Shown: positions 1-11,300 of the stretch, piece after piece
Layout: every line of letters starts with the position of its first letter
Numbering within the stretch: the first letter of the stretch is position 1
NCBI GenBank assembly: GCA_033782935.1
Contig: JAWQEG010000626.1
Coordinates: forward strand, 186,001 to 250,000
Origin: Petrolisthes cinctipes
Taxonomy: Eukaryota > Arthropoda > Malacostraca > Decapoda > Porcellanidae
Length of the DNA: 64,000 bases
Direction of reading: 5' to 3'
Position numbers and translations under genes: made by a program
Notes under the pieces: model-generated
Told to the model about the DNA's origin: nothing
The model's database searches: none
Seen by the model: the letters and a program-made list of their open reading frames with translations, nothing else

Positions 1-970
1 CGATATGTGCATGCATCTTCAGTACCTGTTTATATCTCAAATTCAGGGTCAAACCACCCGAAAATTCGATATTTTGGGGTCCCAGAAGCGATCTGTACAT
101 GCCTACTCAGTGCTAGAATATTTTCAAAATATAGGCCCAAAACATGCTAAAAATCGATATTTTAGGTGCCCAAAGTCGATATCTCCAATTCAGGTCCAAA
201 ACATCCGAAAATTCGATATTTTTTGGTCCCAGAAGCGATCTGTACATGCCTACTAAGATACAGGCTCAAAACATGCTAAAAATCGATATTTTAAGTGTCC
301 AAAGTCGATATGTGCATGCATCTTCTGCACCCGTTTATATCCCAAATTCAGGCTCAAAACACCCGAAAATTCGATATTTTTGGGTCCCAGAAGCGATCTG
401 TACATGCCTACTCCGTGTTAGAGTATTTTCAAAATACAGGCCAAAAACATGCTCAAAATCGATATTTTGGGTGCCAAAAGTCGATATGTGCATGCATCTT
501 CAGTACCCGTTTACATTCCAAATTGAGGTTCAAAACACCCGAAAATTCAATATTTTTGGGTCCCAGAAGCGATCTGTACATGCTCACTCTAGGCTAGAAT
601 AATTTACAAAATATAGGCCTAAAACATGCTGAAAATCGTTTTTTTTTGTGAAGAAAGTCGATATGTGCATGCATCTTCTGTACCCGTTTATATCCCAAAT
701 TCATTCTCAAAACACCAAAAAATTCGTTTTTTTTGGGTCTTAGAAGCGCTCTGTACATGCTTACCCAGTGCTAGATTAAATTCAAAATATAGGGCTAAAA
801 CATACTAAAATCGATATTTTAGGTGCCCAAAGTCGAAATGTTCATGCATCTTCTGTACCCATTTATATCCCAAATTCATTCTCAAAACATCAGAAAATTC
901 GATATTTTTGGATCCCAGAAGCAATCTCCACATGCATAGTCAGTGCTAGAATATTTTCAAATTACAGGCC
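1..970 (+). repeat. Diverged satellite block, paralogous to 23759-24905
   Basis: Monomers here carry private changes, such as T-runs replacing the GATAT core (near 639-647 and 727-734) and GAAGCAATCTCCACATGCAT near 918. The same changes recur in the same order at about 23759-24905. The offset is about 23758 at the start and about 23936 after position 430, because the downstream copy has one extra monomer. Similarity to the following 1117-bp repeats is only general family similarity, and the change at about 970 is abrupt. No gene is seen. Confidence 0.8.
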
Positions 971-1303
971 CAAAACATGCTAAAAATCGATATTTTAAGT
1001 GTCCAAAGTCGATATGTGCATGCATCTTCTGTACCTGTTTATATATCAAATTCAGGCTCAAAACACCCGAAAATTCGGTATTTTTGTTTCCTGGAAGCGA
1101 TCTGTACATGCCTACTCCTAGTTAGAATGTTTTCTAGATACAGACCCAAAACATGCTCAAAATCGATATTTTCGGTGAACAAAAGTCGATATGTGCATGC
1201 ATCTTCAGTACCCGATTATATCTCAAATTCAGGCTCAAAACACCCGAAAATTCGATATTTTTGGGTCCCAGAAGCGATCTGTACATGCCTACTCAGTGCT
1301 AGA

Positions 1304-1318
1304 ATATTTTCAAAATAT
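1304..1318. other. Inverted repeat ATATTTT-C-AAAATAT in the half-A tail (example)
   Basis: A 7-bp perfect inverted repeat around one C. A second common monomer type has GTATTTT-C-AAAATAC (for example 1451-1465), in which both arms have changed so that pairing is kept. The element is present in most long and short monomers; medium monomers have lost its left arm. Confidence 0.7.
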
Positions 1319-1334
1319 AGGTCCAAAACATGCT

Positions 1335-1348
1335 AAATATCGATATTT
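1335..1348. other. 14-base perfect palindrome AAATATCGATATTT (example)
   Basis: This palindrome is specific to the second long monomer of the family-A unit and recurs once in each unit (next at 2452-2465). In other monomers the same place reads AAAAATCGATATTTT and is only partly symmetric. Confidence 0.75.
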
Positions 1349-1833
1349 TAAGTGCCTAAAATCGATATCTCAAATTCAGGCCCAAAACACCCGAAAATTC
1401 GATATTTTTGTGTCCCAGAAGCGATCTGTACATGCCTACTCCGTGTTAGAGTATTTTCAAAATACAGGCCGAAAACATACTGAAAATCGATCTTTTAAGT
1501 GCCCAAAAGTCGATATGTGTATGCATCTTCTATACCCGTTTATATCTCAAATTTAGGCTTAAAACACCCGAAAATTCGATATTTTGGAGTCCCAGAAGCG
1601 ATCTGTACATGCCTACTTCGTGTTAGAGTATTTTCAAAATACAGGCCCAAAACATGCTAAAAAAAAATATTTTAGGTGCCCAAAGTCGATATCTCAAATT
1701 AAGGCCCAAAACACCCGAAAATTCGATATTTTGGGGTCCCAGAAGCGATCTGTACATACCTACTCATTGCTAAAATATTTTCAAAACATAGGCCCAAAAC
1801 ATGTTAAAAATCGATATTTCAGGTGCCCAAAGT

Positions 1834-1980
1834 TGATATCTCAAATTCAGGCTCAAAACACCCGAAAATTTGATATTTTTGGGTCCCAGAAGCGATCTGT
1901 ACATGCCTACTCAGTGCTAGAATATTTTCAAAATATAGGTCCAAAACATGCTAAAAATCGATATTTTAAGTGTCCAAAGT
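1834..1980 (+). repeat. Example short monomer (147 bp)
   Basis: Short-class monomer. Compared with the long class it reads directly from CGATAT into CTCAAATTC and so lacks 29 bp (from GTGCATGC to GTTTATAT). The missing piece is bounded by ATAT on both sides, as expected for a slippage or microhomology deletion. This class occurs dozens of times at fixed places in the higher-order repeats, so the deletion spread by amplification of one ancestral event or a few. Confidence 0.88.
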
Positions 1981-3299
1981 CGATATCTCAAATTCAGGAC
2001 CAAAACACCCGAAAATTCGATATTTTTTGTTCTAGAAGCGATCTGTACGTGCCTACTCAGTGCTAGAATGTTTTAAAATTATGGGCTCAAAACATGCTAA
2101 AAATCGATATTTTAAGTGTCCAAAGTCGATATGTGCATGCATCTTCTGTACCTGTTTATATATCAAATTCAGGCTCAAAACACCCGAAAATTCGGTATTT
2201 TTGTTTCCTGGAAGCGATCTGTACATGCCTACTCCTAGTTAGAATGTTTTCTAGATACAGACCCAAAACATGCTCAAAATCGATATTTTCGGTGCCCAAA
2301 AGTCGATATGTGCATGCATCTTCAGTACCCGTTTATATCTCAAATTCAGGCTCAAAACACCCGAAAATTCGATATTTTTGGGTCCCAGAAGCGATCTGTA
2401 CATGCCTACTCAGTGCTAGAATATTTTCAAAATATAGGTCCAAAACATGCTAAATATCGATATTTTAAGTGCCTAAAATTGATATCTCAAATTCAGGCCC
2501 AAAACACCCGAAAATTCGATATTTTGGTGTCCCAGAAGCGATCTGTACATGCCTACTCCGTGTTAGAGTATTTTCAAAATACAGGCCGAAAACATACTGA
2601 AAATCGATCTTTTAGGTGCCCAAAAGTCGATATGTGCATGCATTTTCTGTACCAGTTTATATCTCAAATTTAGGCTCAATACACCCGAAAATTCCATATT
2701 TTGGGGTCCCAGAAGCGATCTGTACATGCCTACTTCGTGTTAGAGTATTTTCAAAATACAGGCCCAAAACATACTAAAAATCGATAATTTAGGTGCCCAA
2801 AGTCGATATCTCAAATTCAGGCCCAAAACACCCGAAAATTCGATATTTTGGGGTCCCAGAAGCGATCTGTACATACCTACTCATTGCTAAAATATTTTCA
2901 AAACATAGGCCCAAAACATGTTAAAAATCGATATTTCAGGTGCCCAAAGTTGATATCTCAAATTCAAGCTCAAAACACCCGAAAATTTGATATTTTTGGG
3001 TCCCAAAAGCGATCTGTACATGCCTACTCAGTGCTAGAATATTTTCAAAATATAGGTCGAAAACATGCTAAAAATCGATATTTTAAGTGTCCAAAGTCGA
3101 TATCTCAAATTCAGGCCCAAAACACCCGAAAATTCGATATTTTTGGTTCTAGAAGCGATCTGTACGTGCCTACTCAGTGCTAGAATGTTTTAAAATTATG
3201 GGCTCAAAACATGCTAAAAATCGATATTTTAAGTGTCCAAAGTCGATATGTGCATGCATCTTCAGTACCTGTTTATATCTCAAATTCAGGCTCAAAACA

Positions 3300-5375
3300 C
3301 CCGAAAATTCGGTATTTTTGTTTCCTGGAAGCGATCTGTACATGCCTACTCCTAGTTAGAATGTTTTCTAGATACAGACCCAAAACATGCTCAAAATCGA
3401 TATTTTCGGTGCCCAAAAGTCGATATGTGCATGCATCTTCAGTACCCGATTATATCTCAAATTCAGGCTCAAAACACCCGAAAATTCGATATTTTTGGGT
3501 CCCAGAAGCGATCTGTACATGCCTACTCAGTGCTAGAATATTTTCAAAATATAGACCCAAAACATGCTAAATATCGATATTTTAAGTGCCTAAAATCGAT
3601 ATCTCAAATTCAGGCCCAAAACACCCGAAAATTCGATATTTTGGTGTCCCAGAAGCGATCTGTACATGCCTACTCCGTGTTAGAGTATTTTCAAAATACA
3701 GGCCGAAAACATACTGAAAATCGATCTTTTAAGTGCCCAAAAGTCGATATGTGTATGGATCTTCTATACCCGTTTATATCTCACATTTAGGCTCAAAACA
3801 CCCGAAAATTCGATATTTTGGAGTCCCAGAAGCGATCTGTACATGCCTACTTCGTGTTAGAGTATTTTCAAAATACAGGCCCAAAACATGCTAAAAAAAA
3901 ATATTTTAGGTGCCCAAAGTCGATATCTCAAATTAAGGCCCAAAACACCCGAAAATTCGATATTTTGGGGTCCTAGAAGCGATCTGTACATGCCTACTCC
4001 GTGTTAGAGTATTTTCAAAATACAGGCCCAAAACATACTGAAAATCGATATTTTAGGTACCCAAAGTCAATATGTGCATGTATCTTCTGTACCCATTTAT
4101 ATCTCAAATTCAGTCTCAAAACACCCGAAAATTCGATATTTTGGGGTCCCAGAAGCGATCTGGACATGCCCACTCCGTGTTAGAGTATTTTCAAAATACA
4201 GGCCCAAAACATACTAAAAATCGATAATTTAGGTGCCCAAAGTCGATATCTCAAATTCAGGCCCAAAACACCCGAAAATTCGATATTTTGGGGTCCCAGA
4301 AGCGATCTGTACATACCTACTCATTGCTAAAATATTTTCAAAACATAGGCCCAAAACATGTTAAAAATCGATATTTCAGGTGCCCAAAGTTGATATCTCA
4401 AATTCAAGCTCAAAACACCCGAAAATTTGATATTTTTGGGTCCCAGAAGCGATCTGTACATGCCTACTCAGTGCTAGAATATTTTCAAAATATAGGTCGA
4501 AAACATGCTAAAAATCGATATTTTAAGTGTCTAAAGTCGATATCTCAAATTCAGGCCCAAAACACCTGAAAATTCGATATTTTTGGTTCTAGAAGCGATC
4601 TGTACGTGCCTACTCAGTGCTAGAATGTTTTAAAATTATGGGCTCAAAACATGCTAAAAATCGATATTTTAAGTGCATCTTCTGTACCTGTTTATATATC
4701 AAATTCAGGCTGAAAACACCCGAAAATTCGGTATTTTTGTTTCCTGGAAGCGATCTGTACATGCCTACTCCTAGTTAGAATGTTTTCTAGATACAGACCC
4801 AAAACATGCTCAAAATCGATATTTTCGGTGCCCAAAAGTCGATATGTGCATGCATCTTCAGTACCCGTTTATATCTCAAATTCAGGCTCAAAACACCCGA
4901 AAATTCGATATTTTTGGGTCCCAGAAGCGATCTGTACATGCCTACTCATTGCTAGAATATTTTCAAAATATAGGTCCAAAACATGCTAAATATCGATATT
5001 TTAAGTGCCTAAAATCGATATCTCAAATTCAGGCACAAAACACCCGAAAATTCGATATTTTGGTGTCCCAGAAGCGATCTGTACATGCCTACTCCGTGTT
5101 AGAGTATTTTCAAAATACAGGCCGAAAACATACTGAAAATCGATCTTTTAGGTGCCCAAAAGTCGATATGTGCATACATTTTCTGTACCAGTTTATATCT
5201 CAAATTTAGGCTCAATACACCCGAAAATTCCATATTTTGGGGTCCCAGAAGCGATCTGTACATGCCTACTTCGTGTTAGAGTATTTTCAAAATACAGGCC
5301 CAAAACATACTAAAAATCGATAATTTAGGTGCCCAAAGTCGATATCTCAAATTCAGGCCCAAAACACCCGAAAAT
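3300..5375 (+). repeat. Block duplicated at 6316-8391 (offset 3016 bp)
   Basis: Positions from about 3300 to 5375 reappear at a constant offset of 3016 bp with very few differences. Marker copies at 3322 and 4741 correspond to 6338 and 7757. The block contains an inserted dimer absent from the 1117-bp unit and a monomer with a 21-bp deletion (TTTTAAGTGCATCTTCTG near 4670). The left edge of the second copy is a chimeric monomer near 6291-6330. Confidence 0.8.
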
Positions 5376-6315
5376 TCGATATTTTTGGGTCCCAAAAGCG
5401 ATCTGTACATGCCTACTCAGTGCTAGAATATTTTCAAAATATAGGTCGAAAACATGCTAAAAATCGATATTTTAAGTGTCCAAAGTCGATATCTCAAATT
5501 CAGGCCCAAAACACCCGAAAATTCGATATTTTTGGTTCTAGAAGCGATCTGTACGTGCCTACTCAGTGCTAGAATGTTTTAAAATTATGGGCTCAAAACA
5601 TGCTAAAAATCGATATTTTAAGTGCATCTTCTGTACCTGTTTATATATCAAATTCAGGCTGAAAACACCCGAAAATTCGGTATTTTTGTTTCCTGGAAGC
5701 GATCTGTACATGCCTACTCCTAGTTAGAATGTTTTCTAGATACAGACCCAAAACATGCTCAAAATCGATATTTTCGGTGCCCAAAAGTCGATATGTGCAT
5801 GCATCTTCAGTACCCGTTTATATCTCAAATTCAGGCTCAAAACACCCGAAAATTCGATATTTTTGGGTCCCAGAAGCGATCTGTACATGCCTACTCATTG
5901 CTAGAATATTTTCAAAATATAGGTCCAAAACATGCTAAATATCGATATTTTAAGTGCCTAAAATCGATATCTCAAATTCAGGCACAAAACACCCGAAAAT
6001 TCGATATTTTGGTGTCCCAGAAGCGATCTGTACATGCCTACTCCGTGTTAGAGTATTTTCAAAATACAGGCCGAAAACATACTGAAAATCGATCTTTTAG
6101 GTGCCCAAAAGTCGATATGTGCATACATTTTCTGTACCAGTTTATATCTCAAATTTAGGCTCAATACACCCGAAAATTCCATATTTTGGGGTCCCAGAAG
6201 CGATCTGTACATGCCTACTTCGTGTTAGAGTATTTTCAAAATACAGGCCCAAAACATACTAAAAATCGATAATTTAGGTGCCCAAAGTCGATATCTCAAA
6301 TTCAGGCCCAAAACA

Positions 6316-8391
6316 CCCGAAAATTCGGTATTTTTGTTTCCTGGAAGCGATCTGTACATGCCTACTCCTAGTTAGAATGTTTTCTAGATACAGACCCAAA
6401 ACATGCTCAAAATCGATATTTTCGGTGCCCAAAAGTCGATATGTGCATGCATCTTCAGTACCCGATTATATCTCAAATTCAGGCTCAAAACACCCGAAAA
6501 TTCGATATTTTTGGGTCCCAGAAGCGATCTGTACATGCCTACTCAGTGCTAGAATATTTTCAAAATATAGACCCAAAACATGCTAAATATCGATATTTTA
6601 AGTGCCTAAAATCGATATCTCAAATTCAGGCCCAAAACACCCGAAAATTCGATATTTTGGTGTCCCAGAAGCGATCTGTACATGCCTACTCCGTGTTAGA
6701 GTATTTTCAAAATACAGGCCGAAAACATACTGAAAATCGATCTTTTAAGTGCCCAAAAGTCGATATGTGTATGCATCTTCTATACCCGTTTATATCTCAC
6801 ATTTAGGCTCAAAACACCCGAAAATTCGATATTTTGGAGTCCCAGAAGCGATCTGTACATGCCTACTTCGTGTTAGAGTATTTTCAAAATACAGGCCCAA
6901 AACATGCTAAAAAAAAATATTTTAGGTGCCCAAAGTCGATATCTCAAATTAAGGCCCAAAACACCCGAAAATTCGATATTTTGGGGTCCTAGAAGCGATC
7001 TGTACATGCCTACTTCGTGTTAGAGTATTTTCAAAATACAGGCCCAAAACATACTGAAAATCGATATTTTAGGTACCCAAAGTCAATATGTGCATGTATC
7101 TTCTGTACCCATTTATATCTCAAATTCAGTCTCAAAACACCCGAAAATTCGATATTTTGGGGTCCCAGAAGCGATCTGGACATGCCCACTCCGTGTTAGA
7201 GTATTTTCAAAATACAGGCCCAAAACATACTAAAAATCGATAATTTAGGTGCCCAAAGTCGATATCTCAAATTCAGGCCCAAAACACCCGAAAATTCGAT
7301 ATTTTGGGGTCCCAGAAGCGATCTGTACATACCTACTCATTGCTAAAATATTTTCAAAACATAGGCCCAAAACATGTTAAAAATCGATATTTCAGGTGCC
7401 CAAAGTTGATATCTCAAATTCAAGCTCAAAACACCCGAAAATTTGATATTTTTGGGTCCCAGAAGCGATCTGTACATGCCTACTCAGTGCTAGAATATTT
7501 TCAAAATATAGGTCGAAAACATGCTAAAAATCGATATTTTAAGTGTCTAAAGTCGATATCTCAAATTCAGGCCCAAAACACCTGAAAATTCGATATTTTT
7601 GGTTCTAGAAGCGATCTGTACGTGCCTACTCAGTGCTAGAATGTTTTAAAATTATGGGCTCAAAACATGCTAAAAATCGATATTTTAAGTGCATCTTCTG
7701 TACCTGTTTATATATCAAATTCAGGCTGAAAACACCCGAAAATTCGGTATTTTTGTTTCCTGGAAGCAATCTGTACATGCCTACTCCTAGTTAGAATGTT
7801 TTCTAGATACAGACCCAAAACATGCTCAAAATCGATATTTTCGGTGCCCAAAAGTCGATATGTGCATGCATCTTCAGTACCCGTTTATATCTCAAATTCA
7901 GGCTCAAAACACCCGAAAATTCGATATTTTTGGGTCCCAGAAGCGATCTGTACATGCCTACTCATTGCTAGAATATTTTCAAAATATAGGTCCAAAACAT
8001 GCTAAATATCGATATTTTAAGTGCCTAAAATCGATATCTCAAATTCAGGCACAAAACACCCGAAAATTCGATATTTTGGTGTCCCAGAAGCGATCTGTAC
8101 ATGCCTACTCCGTGTTAGAGTATTTTCAAAATACAGGCCGAAAACATACTGAAAATCGATCTTTTAGGTGCCCAAAAGTCGATATGTGCATACATTTTCT
8201 GTACCAGTTTATATCTCAAATTTAGGCTCAATACACCCGAAAATTCCATATTTTGGGGTCCCAGAAGCGATCTGTACATGCCTACTTCGTGTTAGAGTAT
8301 TTTCAAAATACAGGCCCAAAACATACTAAAAATCGATAATTTAGGTGCCCAAAGTCGATATCTCAAATTCAGGCCCAAAACACCCGAAAAT
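6316..8391 (+). repeat. Second copy of the 3016-bp-offset block
   Basis: This copy matches 3300-5375. It begins inside a monomer whose left part is a short-class monomer (CGATATCTCAAATTCAGG at 6289) and whose right part is the family-A marker monomer (TTCGGTATTTTTGTTTCC). It therefore records a recombination joint inside the shared CACCCGAAAATTCG stretch. After about 8391 the regular 1117-bp spacing resumes. Confidence 0.78.
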
Positions 8392-11300
8392 TCGATATTT
8401 TGGGGTCCCAGAAGCGATCTGTACATACCTACTCATTGCTAAAATATTTTCAAAACATAGGCCCAAAACATGTTAAAAATCGATATTTCAGGTGCCCAAA
8501 GTTGATATCTCAAATTCAAGCTCAAAACACCCGAAAATTTGATATTTTTGGGTCCCAGAAGCGATCTGTACATGCCTACTCAGTGCTAGAATATTTTCAA
8601 AATATAGGTCCAAAACATGCTAAAAATCGATATTTTAAGTGTCCAAAGTCGATATCTCAAATTCAGGCCCAAAACACCCGAAAATTCGATATTTTTGGTT
8701 CTAGAAGCGATCTGTACGTGCCTACTCAGTGCTAGAATGTTTTAAAATTATGGGCTCAAAACATGCTAAAAATCGATATTTTAAGTGTCCAAAGTCGATA
8801 TGTGCATTCATCTTCTGTACCTGTTTATATCTCAAATTCAGGCTCAAAACACCCGAAAATTCGGTATTTTTGTTTCCTGGAAGCGATCTGTACATGCCTA
8901 CTCCTAGTTAGAATGTTTTCTAGATACAGACCCAAAACATGCTCAAAATCGATATTTTCGGTGCCCAAAAGTCGATATGTGCATGCATCTTCAGTACCCG
9001 ATTATATCTCAAATTCAGGCTCAAAACACCCGAAAATTCGATATTTTTGGGTCCCAGAAGCGATCTGTACATGCCTACTCAGTGCTAGAATATTTTCAAA
9101 ATATAGGTTCAAAACATGCTAAATATCGATATTTTAAGTGCCTAAAATCGATATCTCAAATTCAGGCCCAAAACACCCGAAAATTCGATATTTTGGTGTC
9201 CCAGAAGCGATCTGTACATGCCTACTCCGTGTTAGAGTATTTTCAAAATACAGGCCGAAAACATACTGAAAATCGATCTTTTAAGTGCCCAAAAGTCGAT
9301 ATGTGTATGCATCTTCTATACCCGTTTATATCTCAAATTTAGGCTCAAAACACCCGAAAATTCGATATTTTGGAGTCCCAGAAGCGATCTGTACATGCCT
9401 ACTTCGTGTTAGAGTATTTTCAAAATACAGGCCCAAAACATGCTAAAAAAAAATATTTTAGGTGCCCAAAGTCGATATCTCAAATTAAGGCCCAAAACAC
9501 CCGAAAATTCGATATTTTGGGGTCCCAGAAGCGATCTGTACATACCTACTCATTGCTAAAATATTTTCAAAACATAGGCCCAAAACATGTTAAAAATCGA
9601 TATTTCAGGTGCCCAAAGTTGATATCTCAAATTCAGGCTCAAAACACCCGAAAATTTGATATTTTTGGGTCCCAGAAGCGATCTGTACATGCCTACTCAG
9701 TGCTAGAATATTTTCAAAATATAGGTCCAAAACATGCTAAAAATTGATATTTTAAGTGTCCAAAGTCGATATCTCAAATTCAGGACCAAAACACCCGAAA
9801 ATTCGATATTTTTTGTTCTAGAAGCGATCTGTACGTGCCTACTCAGTGCTAGAATGTTTTAAAATTATGGGCTCAAAACATGCTAAAAATCGATATTTTA
9901 AGTGTCCAAAGTCGATATGTGCATGCATCTTCTGTACCTGTTTATATATCAAATTCAGGCTCAAAACACCCGAAAATTCGGTATTTTTGTTTCCTGGAAG
10001 CGATCTGTACATGCCTACTCCTAGTTAGAATGTTTTCTAGATACAGACCCAAAACATGCTCAAAATCGATATTTTCGGTGCCCAAAAGTCGATATGTGCA
10101 TGCATCTTCAATACCCGTTTATATCTCAAATTCAGGCTCAAAACACCCGAAAATTCGATATTTTTGGGTCCCAGAAGCGATCTGTACATGCCTACTCAGT
10201 GCTAGAATATTTTCAAAATATAGGTCCAAAACATGCTAAATATCGATATTTTAAGTGCCTAAAATTGATATCTCAAATTCAGGCCCAAAACACCCGAAAA
10301 TTCGATATTTTGGTGTCCCAGAAGCGATCTGTACATGCCTACTCCGTGTTAGAGTATTTTCAAAATACAGGCCGAAAACATACTGAAAATCGATCTTTTA
10401 GGTGCCCAAAAGTCGATATGTGCATGCATTTTCTGTACCAGTTTATATCTCAAATTTAGGCTCAATACACCCGAAAATTCCATATTTTGGGGTCCCAGAA
10501 GCGATCTGTACATGCCTACTTCGTGTTAGAGTATTTTCAAAATACAGGCCCAAAACATACTAAAAATCGATAATTTAGGTGCCCAAAGTCGATATCTCAA
10601 ATTCAGGCCCAAAACACCCGAAAATTCGATATTTTGGGGTCCCAGAAGCGATCTGTACATACCTACTCATTGCTAAAATATTTTCAAAACATAGGCCCCA
10701 AAACATGTTAAAAATCGATATTTCAGGTGCCCAAAGTTGATATCTCAAATTCAAGCTCAAAACACCCGAAAATTTGATATTTTTGGGTCCCAGAAGCGAT
10801 CTGTACATGCCTACTCAGTGCTAGAATATTTTCAAAATATAGGTCGAAAACATGCTAAAAATCGATATTTTAAGTGTCCAAAGTCGATATCTCAAATTCA
10901 GGCCCAAAACACCCGAAAATTCTATATTTTTGGTTCTAGAAGCGATCTGTACGTGCCTACTCAGTGCTAGAATGTTTTAAAATTATGGGCTCAAAACATG
11001 CTAAAAATCGATATTTTAAGTGTCCAAAGTCGATATGTGCATGCATCTTCTGTACCTGTTTATATCTCAAATTCAGGCTCAAAACACCCGAAAATTCGGT
11101 ATTTTTGTTTCCTGGAAGCGATCTGTACATGCCTACTCCTAGTTAGAATGTTTTCTAGATACAGACCCAAAACATGCTCAAAATCGATATTTTCGGTGCC
11201 CAAAAGTCGATATGTGCATGCATCTTCAGTACCCGATTATATCTCAAATTCAGGCTCAAAACACCCGAAAATTCGATATTTTTGGGTCCCAGAAGCGATC

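Larger units (their letters stand above)
1187..1362 (+). repeat. Example long monomer (176 bp), two 88-bp half-units
   Basis: This is a representative full-length monomer, counted from the CGATATGTGCATGC landmark to the next one. In a consensus long monomer the segment starting GGCTCAAAAC (half A) and the one starting GGCCCAAAAC (half B) are each 88 bp and match at about 60 of 88 positions without gaps. The first ~50 bases of each half, including the shared TCGATATTTT, are the better conserved part; the tails differ more. The monomer holds several small palindromes (TGCATGCA, TGTACA, ATCGAT) and about six CpG sites. Confidence 0.9.
1010..2126 (+). repeat. Type unit of HOR family A (1117 bp)
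   Basis: Monomers start at 1010, 1187, 1363, 1511, 1687, 1834 and 1981, and the next unit starts at 2127. Lengths are 177, 176, 148, 176, 147, 147 and 146 bp. The following unit, 2127-3243, repeats this pattern exactly with few base changes. Within the unit, the second long monomer ends in a 14-base perfect palindrome at 1335-1348 and the fourth contains a run of A near 1661-1669. Confidence 0.88.

Noticed and set aside
1304..1318. Rho-independent terminator or microRNA hairpin
   Set aside because: The 7-bp inverted repeat has a single-base centre, is AT-only or nearly so, and is repeated in hundreds of monomers with no transcription unit attached.
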